NCBI GenBank assembly: GCA_037892935.1
Contig: JAYXKI010000008.1
Span: forward strand, 558,001-622,000
Direction: 5' to 3'
Source: Phlebopus portentosus
Taxonomy: Eukaryota; Basidiomycota; Agaricomycetes; Boletales; Boletinellaceae
DNA length: 64,000 nucleotides
Both the position numbers and the translations under genes were made by a program. The notes beneath the pieces were generated by a model. The model did not search any database, had not been told where the DNA came from, and saw only the letters and a list, made by a program, of their open reading frames with translations. This document shows, piece by piece, positions 45,691 through 57,330 of this stretch; position 1 is the first letter of the stretch, and each line of letters opens with the position of its first letter.

Positions 45691-45829
45691 TCACGTGACC
45701 GCCGCCTTTCCCTGAGAAGAGGTTGAGCGTCAATCACGTGATTGCCACCCTCTCATCCAAAACAGGAAGTGTTTAAGTCACATGACTGCCGCACTTTTGT
45801 CCGGATGGGTTGTGCGTCAGGTCACATGA
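45691..45829 (+). repeat. Four TCACRTGA boxes at 43-44 bp spacing
   Basis: TCACGTGA at 45691 and 45734 and TCACATGA at 45778 and 45822 (starts), spaced 43, 44 and 44 bases. Each is followed by a related short tail (CCGCC, TTGCC, CTGCC). This looks like a degenerate tandem repeat of about 44 bp in the untranslated region between pol and the 3' LTR of element A. CACGTG/CACATG cores are E-box words bound by bHLH-type factors; a regulatory use is inference. Confidence 0.6.
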
Positions 45830-46014
45830 TCAATAACGAGATGAGGACTCTGGATGTACAGTGCTACAGTTATTCCAGACAAGAGGAATGAGACACTAGT
45901 ACACAAGAAGGATATGGCCTAGGAAGCAACGATACGAAACAGCAAGATTATGGCTACCACAATTAAGGGATCCACACTCTCCTTGCAGTCCGAAGTGGAT
46001 CTTAAGGGGAGGAA

Positions 46015-47602
46015 TGTTACGAAAATTGTGGATATACAATGCAGCGTGGTATCAGACACTTTACACACCGAATTATGCAGCCAAATCAAGAGCATTTCGA
46101 AAGGCTGCAAGGACAGAATAGTGGAGGCGATTCTCGCCCACTAGTACAGCAAGGACCTAGGGAGGTCGCTGTGGAATATATTCAAGAGGAACCCGATCGA
46201 CGATCTTACGAGGACGAACGTGACGAAAGGGAGGACCCATACGATTTACAGCAAGGACTAGCTGGAATGCACATTGGACATACTCCTCCACCCGAGCAAA
46301 GCTACATGCAGATGGAAGAACGGAACATTGCAAGATACGTGGAACTCCTGCAGAAGAGACGATATTGACATAGTGCAACCAGACGCTTTATTCATGAAAG
46401 CCTGGTTTGTACAAACTGCTATTTGGCATACCAACGGAGTTGGGTTCTTTCAGAGTGGCTCCTCAAGAACTTCGTAGAGCGCTTAGTAACTAGGGAAGGG
46501 GCCGATGTCAAGATTCGGCATAAACCCGGACCCTCAGAATGAACGTTTGACCAACCATTGCCGAACCGCGGAATGAGCGCATACGATCACGAGGTATCTG
46601 TATGGCTCGGCGATAGGGATATCTATGCACTGAAGGTTGGCGTGAGAGCTTGGATCAATCAGCATCATCACCAGACCTTGTGTCGAAACACTGCAGTGGA
46701 AGTCGATTGGCCAATCTATTACAGTGCGCCATCGGACGTCGAAAGTCTTATCGAAGAAGCAACGGATCGAATGCTAGAAGCATGGGAACGATCGGAAGAA
46801 GGGGTTATTACAGTCGACGAATGGCGCGAGACGAATCACCTGGGAAGAAGATACAGGTTAACGTCGGGTACTGGACTACAATTCTCCGACATCGATATCG
46901 CGGCTAGGCACAGAAGGGTGTCTGCTAAATTTACACAGCTGCCAAGGTTAATCTCCGATGATCGGCAGGGGTTGCCGATTCCGAATCCTGAAATAACGGT
47001 CAGCCCCATGATGGAAGACTAACGGCAGAAGCTCGGCCGGAGTAACGGAGCGCTGGCGAAGCGAGATTGCGGCACATGGAAGAAGTCTCTCGTGGGAGGA
47101 TTGGCGTTGAGGATTAACATGTGATAGGAACAGAGATCGATAGAAGCCTAGGGAAAGCTTCTTCGGAATGAAAGGAAACTAGGGCCTGCCTAATAGGGAA
47201 GGAAGTAGTCGGTGGTGCAACCAGGAGTTTCGGTAGCACCACCAGAGTTGTCAGTGGTACTACAGACGCAGGAAAGTGGTGGTGATACCAGGTGAAACAT
47301 ATTGTCCTAACCAATGGCGAGGCATGGTCGGTAGTATTCGGTAGTCGGTAGTATTCAGTAGAAACCTTATTTAAGGCGCCAGCTGAGCGGGGTGTTGTCC
47401 CTCAGCAAAATTATTTTGTACTCTCAATCATAACTGTACCCCTTTGATTGAACCTCTGCTCTACTGCTGGGTCAAGCTTGAGCCTATAGCTCGCTTCTTA
47501 GTAGTACATCTAACCTTCGCTACTCTACTCTCCAATCGTACATTGTCAGAAGGAGGAAGCAGGGACTTGTTCCGGTACGATCGGACTAACCACCTCATCT
47601 GA
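46015..47602 (+). repeat. Element A 3' LTR, 3'-truncated
   Basis: Matches 28331 onward from TGTTACG to about GACTAACCACCTC. The last 25-35 bases of the 5' LTR are not matched. The adjoining sequence (GTAGTAATATAGGC) is unrelated to the 5' internal region, so the LTR end and the target duplication have been lost or rearranged. Confidence 0.88.
46039..47022 (+). pseudogene. LTR ORF copy with two nonsense codons
   Basis: Same frame as 28355-29338, with Gln for Arg at the second codon. It is interrupted by TGA at 46366-46368 and 46540-46542, each replacing CGA of the 5' copy. Other coding differences are Arg-to-Gln and Arg-to-His at CpG sites, plus silent changes. The final codons are identical to the other copy. 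Confidence 0.85.
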
Positions 47603-47743
47603 CAGTAGTAATATAGGCAGCGGATTGCTCTGTGACTGATCTCTAGCAGAATCACAAATCACGTCTGGCATTGATGTGTCGGATTCATGCAACCGTACTT
47701 GTATTTGAATTGACGACATCAGACGACTCTCCTTACGTTGGAA

Positions 47744-48160
47744 TGGCAAGAATGGGACGACGAGGAGTTCGACGAGTGCGTTTGGCGGTACGAGCGAGGT
47801 GACAGGGGCCTGTCACTAGCACCTGCAGCGTTCAGCGGCACGAGCGAGGTGACAGGGCCCTGTCACTAGCACCTACAGCGTTCAGTCTTCGCCGTATTGG
47901 ACAGATGGTGATAATTTTTGAGAGTGAGAATGCCGACCGGAACAAAAACGGGAGCGCGAATGGGAATAACATTAATGGCTGATATGGTATTTATCCTTTA
48001 GTACATTTGGTCAGGAGGAAAGACGTGTACCGTGTAATGTATATTCGTTATCCTTCATTATTATAGAGAATACTTGAGCCTTGAGCAAATGAAGGAGCAT
48101 ACAGCCAGTTCTTGATGCGAGTCACGAAGCAAGAAGCAAGACGCGTCCATCCAAGACTTG
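47744..48160 (+). pseudogene. Decayed duplicate of 23262-23670
   Basis: Starts with GGAATGGCAAGAATGGGACGACGAGGAG, close to GGAATGGGATGAATGGGACGACGAGGAA at 23268, and follows the same order: CGGTACGAGCGAGG, CTGTCACTAG, CGCCGT-TGGAC, the stop-proximal and 3' untranslated segments, then GAATGAAGGAGCATA and CAAGACGCG. It therefore carries the end of the acidic ORF and its 3' flank. A unit of about 50 bp is tandemly doubled here (47785-47885), and frames are lost. It touches the right end of element A almost directly. Confidence 0.65.
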
Positions 48161-48272
48161 ACTACATCGCCACACCCCGAATGGATATCATGTAATCCTC
48201 CTCAGCCTCATCCCTCGACCATTCACAAAAAACCCACAAATACACGAATACGAAAGAAATAAAAGAACGCAA

Positions 48273-50150
48273 ATGCAAACGCAAATGCAAACGCAAACGC
48301 AAACGCAAACGCCAGCTAGATTCCAAGCACCTCGTAAACACATCCTCTCAAAGGAACAACTTGATGCTTTCCAAACCTCTCAAACATACCAAGACGTCAT
48401 CTCGTACATCGAGACGCTCAACGAAGCTGTTGTCGGAGTCAAGTCTACAGATCCTTGCGTCGAATCCGAGGTGCGTTCACTGTCGGTATGCCGTTCAGGC
48501 GAACGTGCTTTGACGTTATTTGACGGAAAAAGAGTGGATACTGATTGATCGGCTGGCAGGGCGTGAAAGCAGTTTTGGGTGTATTAGACGACGTGGAAGA
48601 ACTAGCGCGAAACACACCCCCGGTTGATAACAAGGGCTCGCGGTTCGGGAACCCTGCCTTCCGGACGTTCTACGATAAGCTGATTGAGGTGATTGGTGGT
48701 TCATGATATCCTGCATCCCACTCGCCGCAAGTGCTTACACCAAGATTGAACGACCTTTGTGTTTTGTTTAGAACTCAATATCGTTGCATGCAAAGATCCC
48801 CGGGTTGCCAGATGAAGCTGTAGTGGAGGTGTCAGGGTACTTCAACGAGAGCTGGGGAAATCGATCGCGAATTGACTATGGGAGTGGGATGGAGCTGAAT
48901 TTCTTGTGCTGGCTGTACGTCTTGTGCCCTCTCCTCCTTCCTCCTTGCTGCTTCCATTGTTCGCCATTTTTTTGGGATTCCCAAGGCAACGCACAAGCTA
49001 ACGCACTAACAACGTCTTCTTCCACAGACTATGCTTAGAACGGCTGGGAGTCTTCCAGGAGGGAGATCACAAGGCCCTCATCATTCGGGTCTTTTGGAGG
49101 TACGACGGTCAAGAAACCCACCCTTTCACATTACTTTTGCGTCCGAATTCTCATCGTTCTTCTTCCCGATTTCATTCACGCTTTATCTCCGCATTGCTGT
49201 GTGTGTGGTGTAGGTACATCGCCGGCATGCGTGTGCTGCAAAGCTCATACTGGTTGGAACCAGCGGGGTCCCATGGCGTTTGGGGTTTGGACGACTACCA
49301 CTTTCTTCCATTCCTATTCGGCTCTGCGCAATTGCGAGGTGAGGAGCGGCTGTTTCTATGCATCGTATCATTTATACATATCATGCGTACATTCCGGGTT
49401 GGAGAATGATTACTGATTATTGATTATCGCCAACCTTATGTTTTGCTTTTGCCTAGGCCACAAGTACATCAAGCCGAAATCGATACATGACAAAGACGTC
49501 GTGGATGAATATTCGAAAGATTACATGTATCTTGCTTGCATAAAATTCATCAGCTCCGTGCGTCTCCATATTCTGTCTTCATATTTTCGCTTCTTCCGAG
49601 GACTTTATTGTGTTTCCGAACTGATATGTCGCAACATACGTTTTCTTGCAGATCAAGACCGCATCGTTACGATGGCACTCTCCGATGCTTGACGATATTT
49701 CAGGGGTAAGGAAGCTTTTTCTCTCTCTCGCTTCGTCTGCGTTCTATCGGGAGAAAGAAGGGCTCACAGATAAGCCTCGGCTAGGTGAAAACTTGGGATA
49801 AAGTGAACTCGGGGATGCTGAAGATGTACCGTGCGGAGGTGCTCGGAAAGCTGCCCGTGATCCAGCACTTTCTCTTCGGATCAATCCTCCTATACGACGG
49901 CCCTTCTTCAGGAGAAGAAGAAGAAGACGAAGAAGAAGAAGCGGTTGACGGAGAAAACGTGGACGATGCACACTGGGGCCACGCGCATGTGCACGGAGGG
50001 AGAGTAGGAGTCGGACAACGAGAAGCTGGATGGGGCGATTGTTGCGGGATTCCGGTTCCTTCTGCATTCGCCGCGGCAGCAGCTGATGCTGAGAAGCGCG
50101 AGGGACCGCGGTTACAAGGGCCTTCTGTGCGGCCTGTGCCGTTCGATTGA
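48273..50150 (+). CDS. Serine/threonine phosphatase 2A activator (PTPA)
   Basis: Peptidyl-prolyl isomerase-type activator that helps PP2A catalytic subunits adopt their active form; acts in cytosol and nucleus. Eight exons (48273-48470, 48560-48688, 48772-48914, 49028-49099, 49214-49338, 49457-49557, 49652-49705, 49785-50150) close in phase to 395 residues. Family hallmarks: [89 protein letters not shown]. The usual YGTGHE-like motif reads YGSGME here. The N-terminus is a Gln/Thr repeat from an ACGCAA-type tandem repeat (48268-48312), and the C-terminus carries an acidic EEEEDEEEE run and a Gly/His-rich tail beyond the conserved core. Best recognised gene in the window with PFK-2/FBPase-2. 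Confidence 0.93.
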
Positions 50151-50515
50151 AGGAAAGACAGACAGGACGATCGATCAACTGTTAGAAAGTCTATCAAAAC
50201 TAAATTTGTATATTATGGACATGAGGTAACCAGAAAAGTGTAGCATTTTTTCATGTATAATTTTTCATATTTTTTGTTGCGAGATTTTCATGGTGATCGT
50301 GCCGAAAGAGGGCAGCTCAGGCTGAGCTGAGCTGAACTGACTTCTTCTCTTGGTCTCGTTCACTTTGACCATCGCCACACGTCACCTTCCGGATGGATAT
50401 TATCATTTTATTTAGATTATTTATTATCCGCTCTTCCTCCCTTTTGCCTTTATAGCCCCCTCACTCATGAGCGGATTTACAGCTTCCCTTCCCTTGCTGT
50501 CCTGTGGCTATTGCT

Positions 50516-52676
50516 ATGGCTTTGTGTAGTTCTGCGTCTCAGCCGCGAGCAACTCTCGATGACTTGCCGACAGAGCTCCTAGTCAAGATCATCCTCGAAC
50601 TCGACTGGCGCTCTGTCCTTCGTCTGCAGCTCGTCAGTATATACTTGCCGTTTTCACGATACAACGTTGTATTGACAGGTGTAACAGGTGAACAGCGCGT
50701 TCAACGAGATCATAACCACGCATGTAGCAGTCCAATACCACATCGAGCTCGGCATTTCGGGCATGGTCAACGGTCCCCCTATCCCATATGCCCCCTTCAC
50801 CACGGACGAGCGTCTCCGCCGTCTGAGGATCTACCAATCCCGGTGGAAACACTTCGACTTCAAGCGCGCGCAGACCGTGCGCAAGGTCACCGGCAGCGTG
50901 TGGGAGCTCGCCTCTGGCATCCTCGCTCAGGGAGTCTCGACATCCGTCGCAGAGCACATAGGGCGCACCGCCGTGCGCAAGCTGCTCTTCACGCGGCTCC
51001 CCTCCAGTGCACGCGTCGAGTCCAGAACGCGTGAATGGACGCACGAGTACCCCGATTTTGCGATTCGTGACTTCACGATGGACCCGACGCAGGACCTGCT
51101 CGTGCTCCTCCGCGAGAGCTTCGGCAGTGGTGGCACCCATGCATATGGCGGAAGCACTCACGGTGGTGGTGGCGGCAGCGGGGATGATATGAACCAGGCT
51201 GAGATCCACCTCCGGAGCCTCCGCACGAACGAAAAACACGTTGATGCCAAGCTCGGCGTGCTGGTGCATGGCTTGCATGGTGGCACCACCCGCGCGACCT
51301 CGCATAGCTTGCAGATATGCCAAGACAGGCTTGCTGTCATGCACAAAGCGCGTGCAGGACACTGGCCTGAGAAGCTCGTTGTGTATGATTGGAAGAAGGG
51401 GAAACTCCTATTCGTGAGTGCCATGAATATGCTTATACTCTAGCTCCAGTCCCTTTGGATGCGAAGAAAAGCTAACTGACTGCGTATATGTATATGCAGG
51501 AGATATCATTCTGCGGAATTATGTCATTCGCCTTTCTCACACCTCAGCACCTCCTCTTTGCCGTGCAGCCCTTCAACGTGATGCCCGCATGCCACGGGGA
51601 CCACCAACCAAGGCTGATAATATGCGATATCGACTATACTGCCGCGCTCCGTCCCTCAGGCCACCCCGAATCGTATGCGGCGATCTGCGAGTTCCACCTC
51701 CCCGAGCTGAAGCAATACGCCGACGTGGTGGATATACTCATTCGCACCGATCCCGCGCCAAGTTCGTCTTCATTGACATCATGCACACGGTATGAACCGA
51801 GTGGTGGATTGTTACCCCCACCGCCGGCGTTCTCGACAGCGCCGAATAACAGATTGCTCGTGATTACTATGCAAATCGAGACCGTTCCCGACGACATGGG
51901 TGACCATCGCGCTTCGGAATCGCTCACACTTGGGCTATTCGTCCCGCTCTCCACCTTCCTCCCCTTCCTTTCTTCAGTCGCTGAGCCCGAGATCATCCCC
52001 GTCAACTCCGACTCCGAGGAGACCCTCTACTTCGGGAACTTCACCGCCCGTCCTTTGCGGCGAATAGCCGTCCAAGCGCAAGATTGGCTTATGAACAAGG
52101 ACGGTGATGGTGCTAGTGGTGGCGGAGCAAGAGCGCTGTTGGTTCCCGGCGCGGAGAACGTCTGGGTGTGCAATGTGTTTGGGATGCGCGTCGCGTATGC
52201 GCTTGAGCCGAGAGATGTTGTCGCCCCGCTTGCACCGCGGCATGTTGCAGTGCTGGATTTTAATGCGGACGCGTTGCGTCGGGATCAGGCTAGGCAGCAG
52301 CGGAAACAACAGAGGCAACAACGACAGTACTCACCGGGAAATCCCAAAGACACCACCACTTCGCAAGATTCAGAGGACCCGGAGACACTGGAGAACGAAT
52401 CCAAAGCGCTCGTAGAAGATTACCTCGAACCGGGGACGCTGGAAGTTGGCCGGTGCGGGATATTCGAGGAGGATGTGACGACGAGCTTGCCTTACCGTCG
52501 GACTGTGCTCCGCGAGAAGGTCCGCTTTCATGGTGTCATGTTGACGGAGGATAGTATCATATTCGTTAATGTGAGTAAAAGAGTTTCTCCTCGGGAGTCG
52601 GATGCTAATGGTTTGGTTTGGTATATGTCGTTTGTAGCAGCGTGCGCCGAGAGAATACGAAGTTCTGACTCTTTGA
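50516..52676 (+). CDS. F-box protein
   Basis: Probable substrate-recruiting subunit of an SCF ubiquitin ligase. Four exons (50516-50632, 50688-51413, 51500-52570, 52638-52676) close in phase to 650 residues. An F-box lies at residues about 15-45 (LDDLPTELLVKIILELDWRS), interrupted by the first intron. The rest is a long region of beta-rich character as in agaricomycete F-box proteins (KLVVYDWKKGKLLF, FLTPQHLLFAVQP, NRLLVITMQIETVPDD). It has low-complexity insertions: a Gly/Ser loop around 51150-51185, a Gln/Arg run around 52290-52325, and an acidic stretch after it. The last exon is short (QRAPREYEVLTL), and reading through its intron would instead give a longer tail with no conserved feature. 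The ATG at 50516 is chosen because the upstream in-frame codon is only GTG. Substrate unknown. Confidence 0.85.
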
Positions 52677-54500
52677 GTCCGACTACCCTCCTCAGTTATT
52701 TCATTCATGCATTTATGGAGTCACGACGAGTCGATAATTCAAACCATTGAACAACGGTCCAAGCCATCGAGATACCACATCATCGCTTCATTCTTCCTCG
52801 CAGGCGATACTAGACATACCCGCCCCACTCAAACCCACTCAGCTCGTCTCAACTCTTCTGTACCACAGCAACAAACACCATATCATAGGACATATTCCAT
52901 GTTCTTAAGCAAGCACTAGTAGATCACATCTTCATATTCATCTCTGTAGTCTTACATCATGTAGACCCCAGCTCCATACTGCACTACTATTATCAACACT
53001 ATTGAACGAAAATACGATGTCAATGTGTTCAGTTCTACACCCCGGCAATTCTTGTATGTACTTGTACTCGTTTTTTTTTTGTCGCTTGTCGTTTGTCTTG
53101 CTCAGCGTTATGTTATTTCGTTTCGTTCTCTATGTGTATGTTACGTTCTCACTGCATCAGTTCCTCTATTTCCCCCATCGTTCGTTCGTTCAAGCGCAAT
53201 TATCAATGTCGCTGTCGTTCGCTGTCTATGTGCTTCGCTTTGCAATTTACTTCTCTTCGTCCCGTTTCATTTCATACGATTCTGCAACGATTCACCACTG
53301 AAGGCTCATTCGCATAACACCACACTAGTTTTGTAGTTTGTCTGCCATACGATACAGTACATGCATATTGTACTTGCGTACGTACATAACCAGTTGAGTA
53401 TGCGCTGGACTGCACAGTTACGTTACCCCACAGCCATGTCGGAACGAAGTGATAATCAGGCTCGAAAGCGAAAGTGCTTAGGACACCAATGCATGCATCT
53501 TCTGCTACTGCCTTGGCACTCCAAACCACTTGATGATTGTGCAAGTGGGCTGGAATGGCACCCTCACGAGATACATAGTCTTAGTGAAAGGCCGTTATGC
53601 AAATCGCCAAAATTAACGAATTGAAATTCAATGGCGAATAAGAATTCCACTTCAGACACCGACGAATGTACATGTATATGATATATAGTATATTGTTGCG
53701 CTACTGCTACTGAATTGGCAGTCCAGACTTACTTGAATGATGAATCTGTCCAAGGTCATCCCGGAACTAGCGAGGATGGAATGACCGGCGACAGAATACA
53801 TTGTATAGACACGAAGGAACTGCTGAATCCGCAGCAGAGAGCATATTCCGCCAACCAAAAAACTTTTTTTTTTTGAGAAAAAGAAAAGGTACAGTGACCC
53901 GACTGCAACTTGTCTATCAATCCCTCCGCGTATATGTGAAAGAAAATAGCGGAAGACATGAAAGAACTAGCGCAGGCGGATTTTACTGATACGGTATATT
54001 GCATGGATGTAACACCGGACTTGGCAAATACACGAGTGCCAGTGTTCACCCAGCTGAGGCCTGGAAGCCTGGAAGGAGAACGTGGCAGAATATATAGGCA
54101 AAGAGGGAGCAGGTTTGGCATGCAAGTCTGCAGCGGATAGCGCATCTGCTGACAAGAAAGCGGCTGAGGACACCCAACACTCGAACAACAAGAACAAAGC
54201 AACAAGCAATAAGTACATCGAAAGCGCTACAAGAAGGGCAGTAAATCAGAACAAACAAAAAAGGAAGCGTGAAAAAAATACAGCAATTGCTCTCTATAGC
54301 GACTTGTCTATCAATCTCTCCCGTGTGAAAGCGTCATACAGGAGTGATGCACCCCGCGTACAGGGGTCTGTCTGATCACCAAGCGCAGATTGCACGAATG
54401 TAACAATGAACGACTCAGATACACGAGTGTCAGCGTTTCCTCGGTAGGGAAATGGATCTCGTCCCGAAGGGCAACCTGACGGCCATGCGCACTGATACGT
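52677..54500. other. Intergenic, no gene recognised
   Basis: AT-rich downstream region of the F-box gene, with T-rich and A-rich runs (for example near 53071 and 53865). The short open frames show no recognisable family or exon structure. No tRNA seen. Confidence 0.4.
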
Positions 54501-54504
54501 TCTC

Positions 54505-54905
54505 ATTCTGCCGAAACTAAGCCGCAGATCATTGATAACAGAGACATACTGGAGCAAGTGAGAACAATAACAAGATCCACTCTTCTGCTGTTTACATCTT
54601 TCCTGGGCGCAGGTCCATTGGGGAAGTGATCCCAGAGATCGGGCGATGATGACAATACATCGCTGTCTCTCGCCGGGCGAAGCAGCCAGGCTGAAGCAAA
54701 GCCATAAAGCATTTCTCCTGGCTCTGGTGACAGTACGCCGCACTGTAAGGACATATGAATATCGCTAAGATCTCCGTGAGACAAAACAATGACCTTATAA
54801 ATGACAATATCCTCGTCATCAGGCAAGGCGAGGTCAACATCGAGTCGACAGTAATTGTCAGCCACAACGCACCCCGCAGGATTTTGAGATCCGCGGTCAC
54901 ATGTA
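54505..54905 (-). pseudogene. Header-only Crinkler fragment
   Basis: The minus strand shows the two header exons of the Crinkler family: a first part ending LPDDEDIVIYK, the family intron with the GTCATTG donor and TTACAG acceptor, and a second part CGVLSPEPGEMLYGFAS ... DHFPNGPAPRKD ... VDLVIVLTCSS ending at a GTATGT donor. The frame through both parts is open, but no ATG-led N-terminus is evident and no NTPase, nuclease or kinase domain follows before the F-box gene region. It lies downstream of the minus-strand Crinkler kinase gene. It is either a decayed gene or a solo header exon pair. Confidence 0.65.
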
Positions 54906-55255
54906 CATACCTTTGAGAATACTCACCTGTAAAACCCACGCAACTTTTTACAATCAAACACTTTACACCTAAAGTCACAAGCCCTCACGGACCCGGCGTG
55001 TGAACGTGCAAAAGGAGTGAATGTAATATACAGTATACGGTAAGTAAACCATTACAGAAAGTGATACCAAAATTTCAACCCTGTATGATACAAAAAAAGA
55101 AAAAAGAAGAAAGAAGAAAAAAAAGACCGCCTTACGTGTCCACCTCGTCTGAAACAAGTCTTCTACAAAACGTGGCGAGATAACTGATCATCGAAAAGCA
55201 ACTTGAGTGCCAATCCCCGAGATAAGCTCGCGCATCGCGGAGCAATTGGGTCAAT

Positions 55256-57330
55256 CTATCCAGAATCCGAGAAACGGTCCCTCAGAAGTCGTTTCAATTT
55301 TTCCAGCAAGAAATCATCATGCTCCTTATACATAATGCCGTGCCGTCGTACATCTGGGTGGTGCTCCTTCGTATCCCAAGACGCAGGATATCTGTCAACC
55401 CCATGCGTTCCGGTGAAGTCAAAGTCGATAAGCAACGGCCTTTTCTCAGCGTCGAGCACGATGTTCTGAGGACGAAGGTCCCCGAACACAAGTTTCTTGT
55501 TATGAAGCAATTGCATCGCCTCACCGACGCGCTCGCAGATATCAAGGTAGTTCTTCTGCTTCAAGCTGTCTGAGAGTGGAGGGCTGTCGATGTAATCCAT
55601 CACGACCATACAATGGCCGCTGACAAGGCGAGAAAAGTAGTGCAATTTCGGTGCTAGTTCGACCTCTTCCAGGAGTCTATGCGCTGCCTCGTTATACCGA
55701 GCAGTGAATTTGACTACGACATCCACCCTGTCGTCCAGGTCGACCATCTTCGCTCGGTATCTGCCATACGGTCTTTCATCTTCTGCTAATGTATCACTAC
55801 GATCTTTTTGTACGACCGGGATACATAGCCCTCCATGCGTTAATTTTCCCGTGTATTCCAAGGTCGGAACCTTTGCAGACCCTTCAGCGGGAAATGGGTC
55901 GGGATAAAGATGTCGAGCGGTCGGGTCTGCTTTCAAGTCCAGAAATCTGTAATGGTCATTCAGTTCGTTATAGCAATGGCGCAACGCCATAGCAATACGG
56001 CCCAGACGCAGAATCGTGTTCGCTTGGAACGCATCGATGTACAGTTCCTGAGAGATCAGCTTATCGGCGTAAACTCCGCCAATGTACACAGCAGTCGAGA
56101 TTTCGATCCGAGTGCCCGTAATTCCGATGATGATGACAGGGCAATTAGATCTCGCTAGGTATGGTTTGTACTAGACAGGGTCGTGATCAGTAGACTTTGT
56201 TTCATTCGCATATGTCAGGTCGTACCGAATCCTGAGCGACCGATTTCCTATAAGATATGTGACCTTGTATCGAAGAGCTCCCCCCTAAGCCATCCTCACT
56301 CTTGACTCCAATAATAAAACGAAACGGATATCCCCAAGTAACATCTGGCTTGGCCGAACCGTCCTGCAACGGCTGTTTATACTGGCCCTCGTCGCAGAGG
56401 ACAAGCTTGAAAAAGCGTTTCACGATAATTGCTCTTGAATCTTCCGCATCGAATACGGCACAAGATCCGATGATGAACTCATGGCAAATCCCCAGTAGCT
56501 CGAAATCGGGCTCCAATCCAGGTACCCAGATCGCGGAATCATCGAGATGTTCTAAGCGGTATTTGAGTCTAGCGAATGCACGACTGAACAACGAGGTATG
56601 TGGGCCAAAGTTTGAAGCTGGCCTATGGATATGCAGATCAGCGCGTTCGACACAATTCCTCAGAAACTTTGGATCCTTGATGACCTCCGATGGGGATCTA
56701 ATTTCATTGGTAACTGACGCCTTCTTGAGCGACGCTGGAGGAGCCAAGTTGAGATCAAACAGTAGCAAACTACGAGAAACTCACTTCCGATCAATCGAGA
56801 TTCATTCCTATCCGGAAGAGCGTACACAAAGTCGTCCTTTTTCATTACTTCAGCACCCAGATGATTGCGGTCAGCACTTAATGATCTGATAGAACCGGAG
56901 TGCATAAGACATACTGGAACTGGTGACTATTACAACATCTATCACTATTTTCTTCCAGTCCACATCCTTCGAGGGCGCGGGTCCATTGGGGAAGTAGGAT
57001 ATCAGACCAACTGCTGGTGACATTTTCGAATTGGCGTTTTGTCCGCGAAGCCACGTTGAGGTACGGCTCAGAAGCGTCTCTTCTGGATGTAAGGCAATTA
57101 CCCCACACTGTAAACGCAATTCAGAGCAGCGAAATCTGGAGTAGAACGATGACAATGACCTTGTAGGCAATTGACTCCTCATCCCTGAGTTCTTTGCCGT
57201 ACTCCGATTCACGGACCCTTTTTACCAAGTCCTGCACCCTCGCATTCTCTGGTACATCTACCACAAAAGGACTATTTGTATAGCCAGCCGGTATGAAGAC
57301 AACGTACTCGTGTCGTGTATCGAAAGTCAT
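55256..57330 (-). CDS. Crinkler-like effector: header, degenerate nuclease-like, kinase
   Basis: Near twin of 17436-19510 in inverse orientation. Exons 57330-57160, 57107-56915, 56847-56785, 56734-56226 and 56170-55256 have the same lengths as in the plus copy (171, 193, 63, 509, 915 bases), giving 616 residues. Header: MTFDTRHEYVVFIPAG, FVVDVPENARVQDLVKR. Kinase: catalytic loop VFGDLRPQN and DFDFTG retained. In the middle domain the PD-(D/E)xK-like motif of the twin (KEDK) reads IGVK: the Glu is Gly (GGA at 56307-56309) and the following Asp is Val, although the upstream KPD is kept. A nuclease activity, if present in the twin, is therefore unlikely here. Divergence is higher around this motif and in the kinase N-lobe than in the catalytic loop, by eye. 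Confidence 0.85.

Larger units (their letters stand above)
28331..47602 (+). mobile_element. Element A: giant Ty3-type chromovirus, nested host
   Basis: LTR retrotransposon bounded by near-identical direct repeats 28331-29936 and 46015-47602, with gag (39266-40288) and a Ty3-order pol (protease, RT, RNase H, integrase, chromodomain; 40285-45576). A polypurine tract AAGGGGAGGAA (46004-46014) abuts the 3' LTR. After subtracting the nested element B (6653 bp plus the 5-bp duplication) it is about 12.6 kb, very large for this class. Two ORFs are foreign to the usual plan: one inside the LTR and one between the 5' LTR and gag. The 5' LTR ends TAACA, the inverse of its TGTTA start. The 3' copy loses similarity about 25-35 bases earlier, so the right end seems truncated and no target duplication is visible. 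Pol carries two in-frame TGA codons, so this copy is not autonomous. Confidence 0.9.

Noticed and set aside
50634..51362. Minus-strand 242-codon frame opposite the F-box gene
   Set aside because: The plus strand has phase-consistent exons and conserved F-box features; the antisense frame has no recognisable domain.
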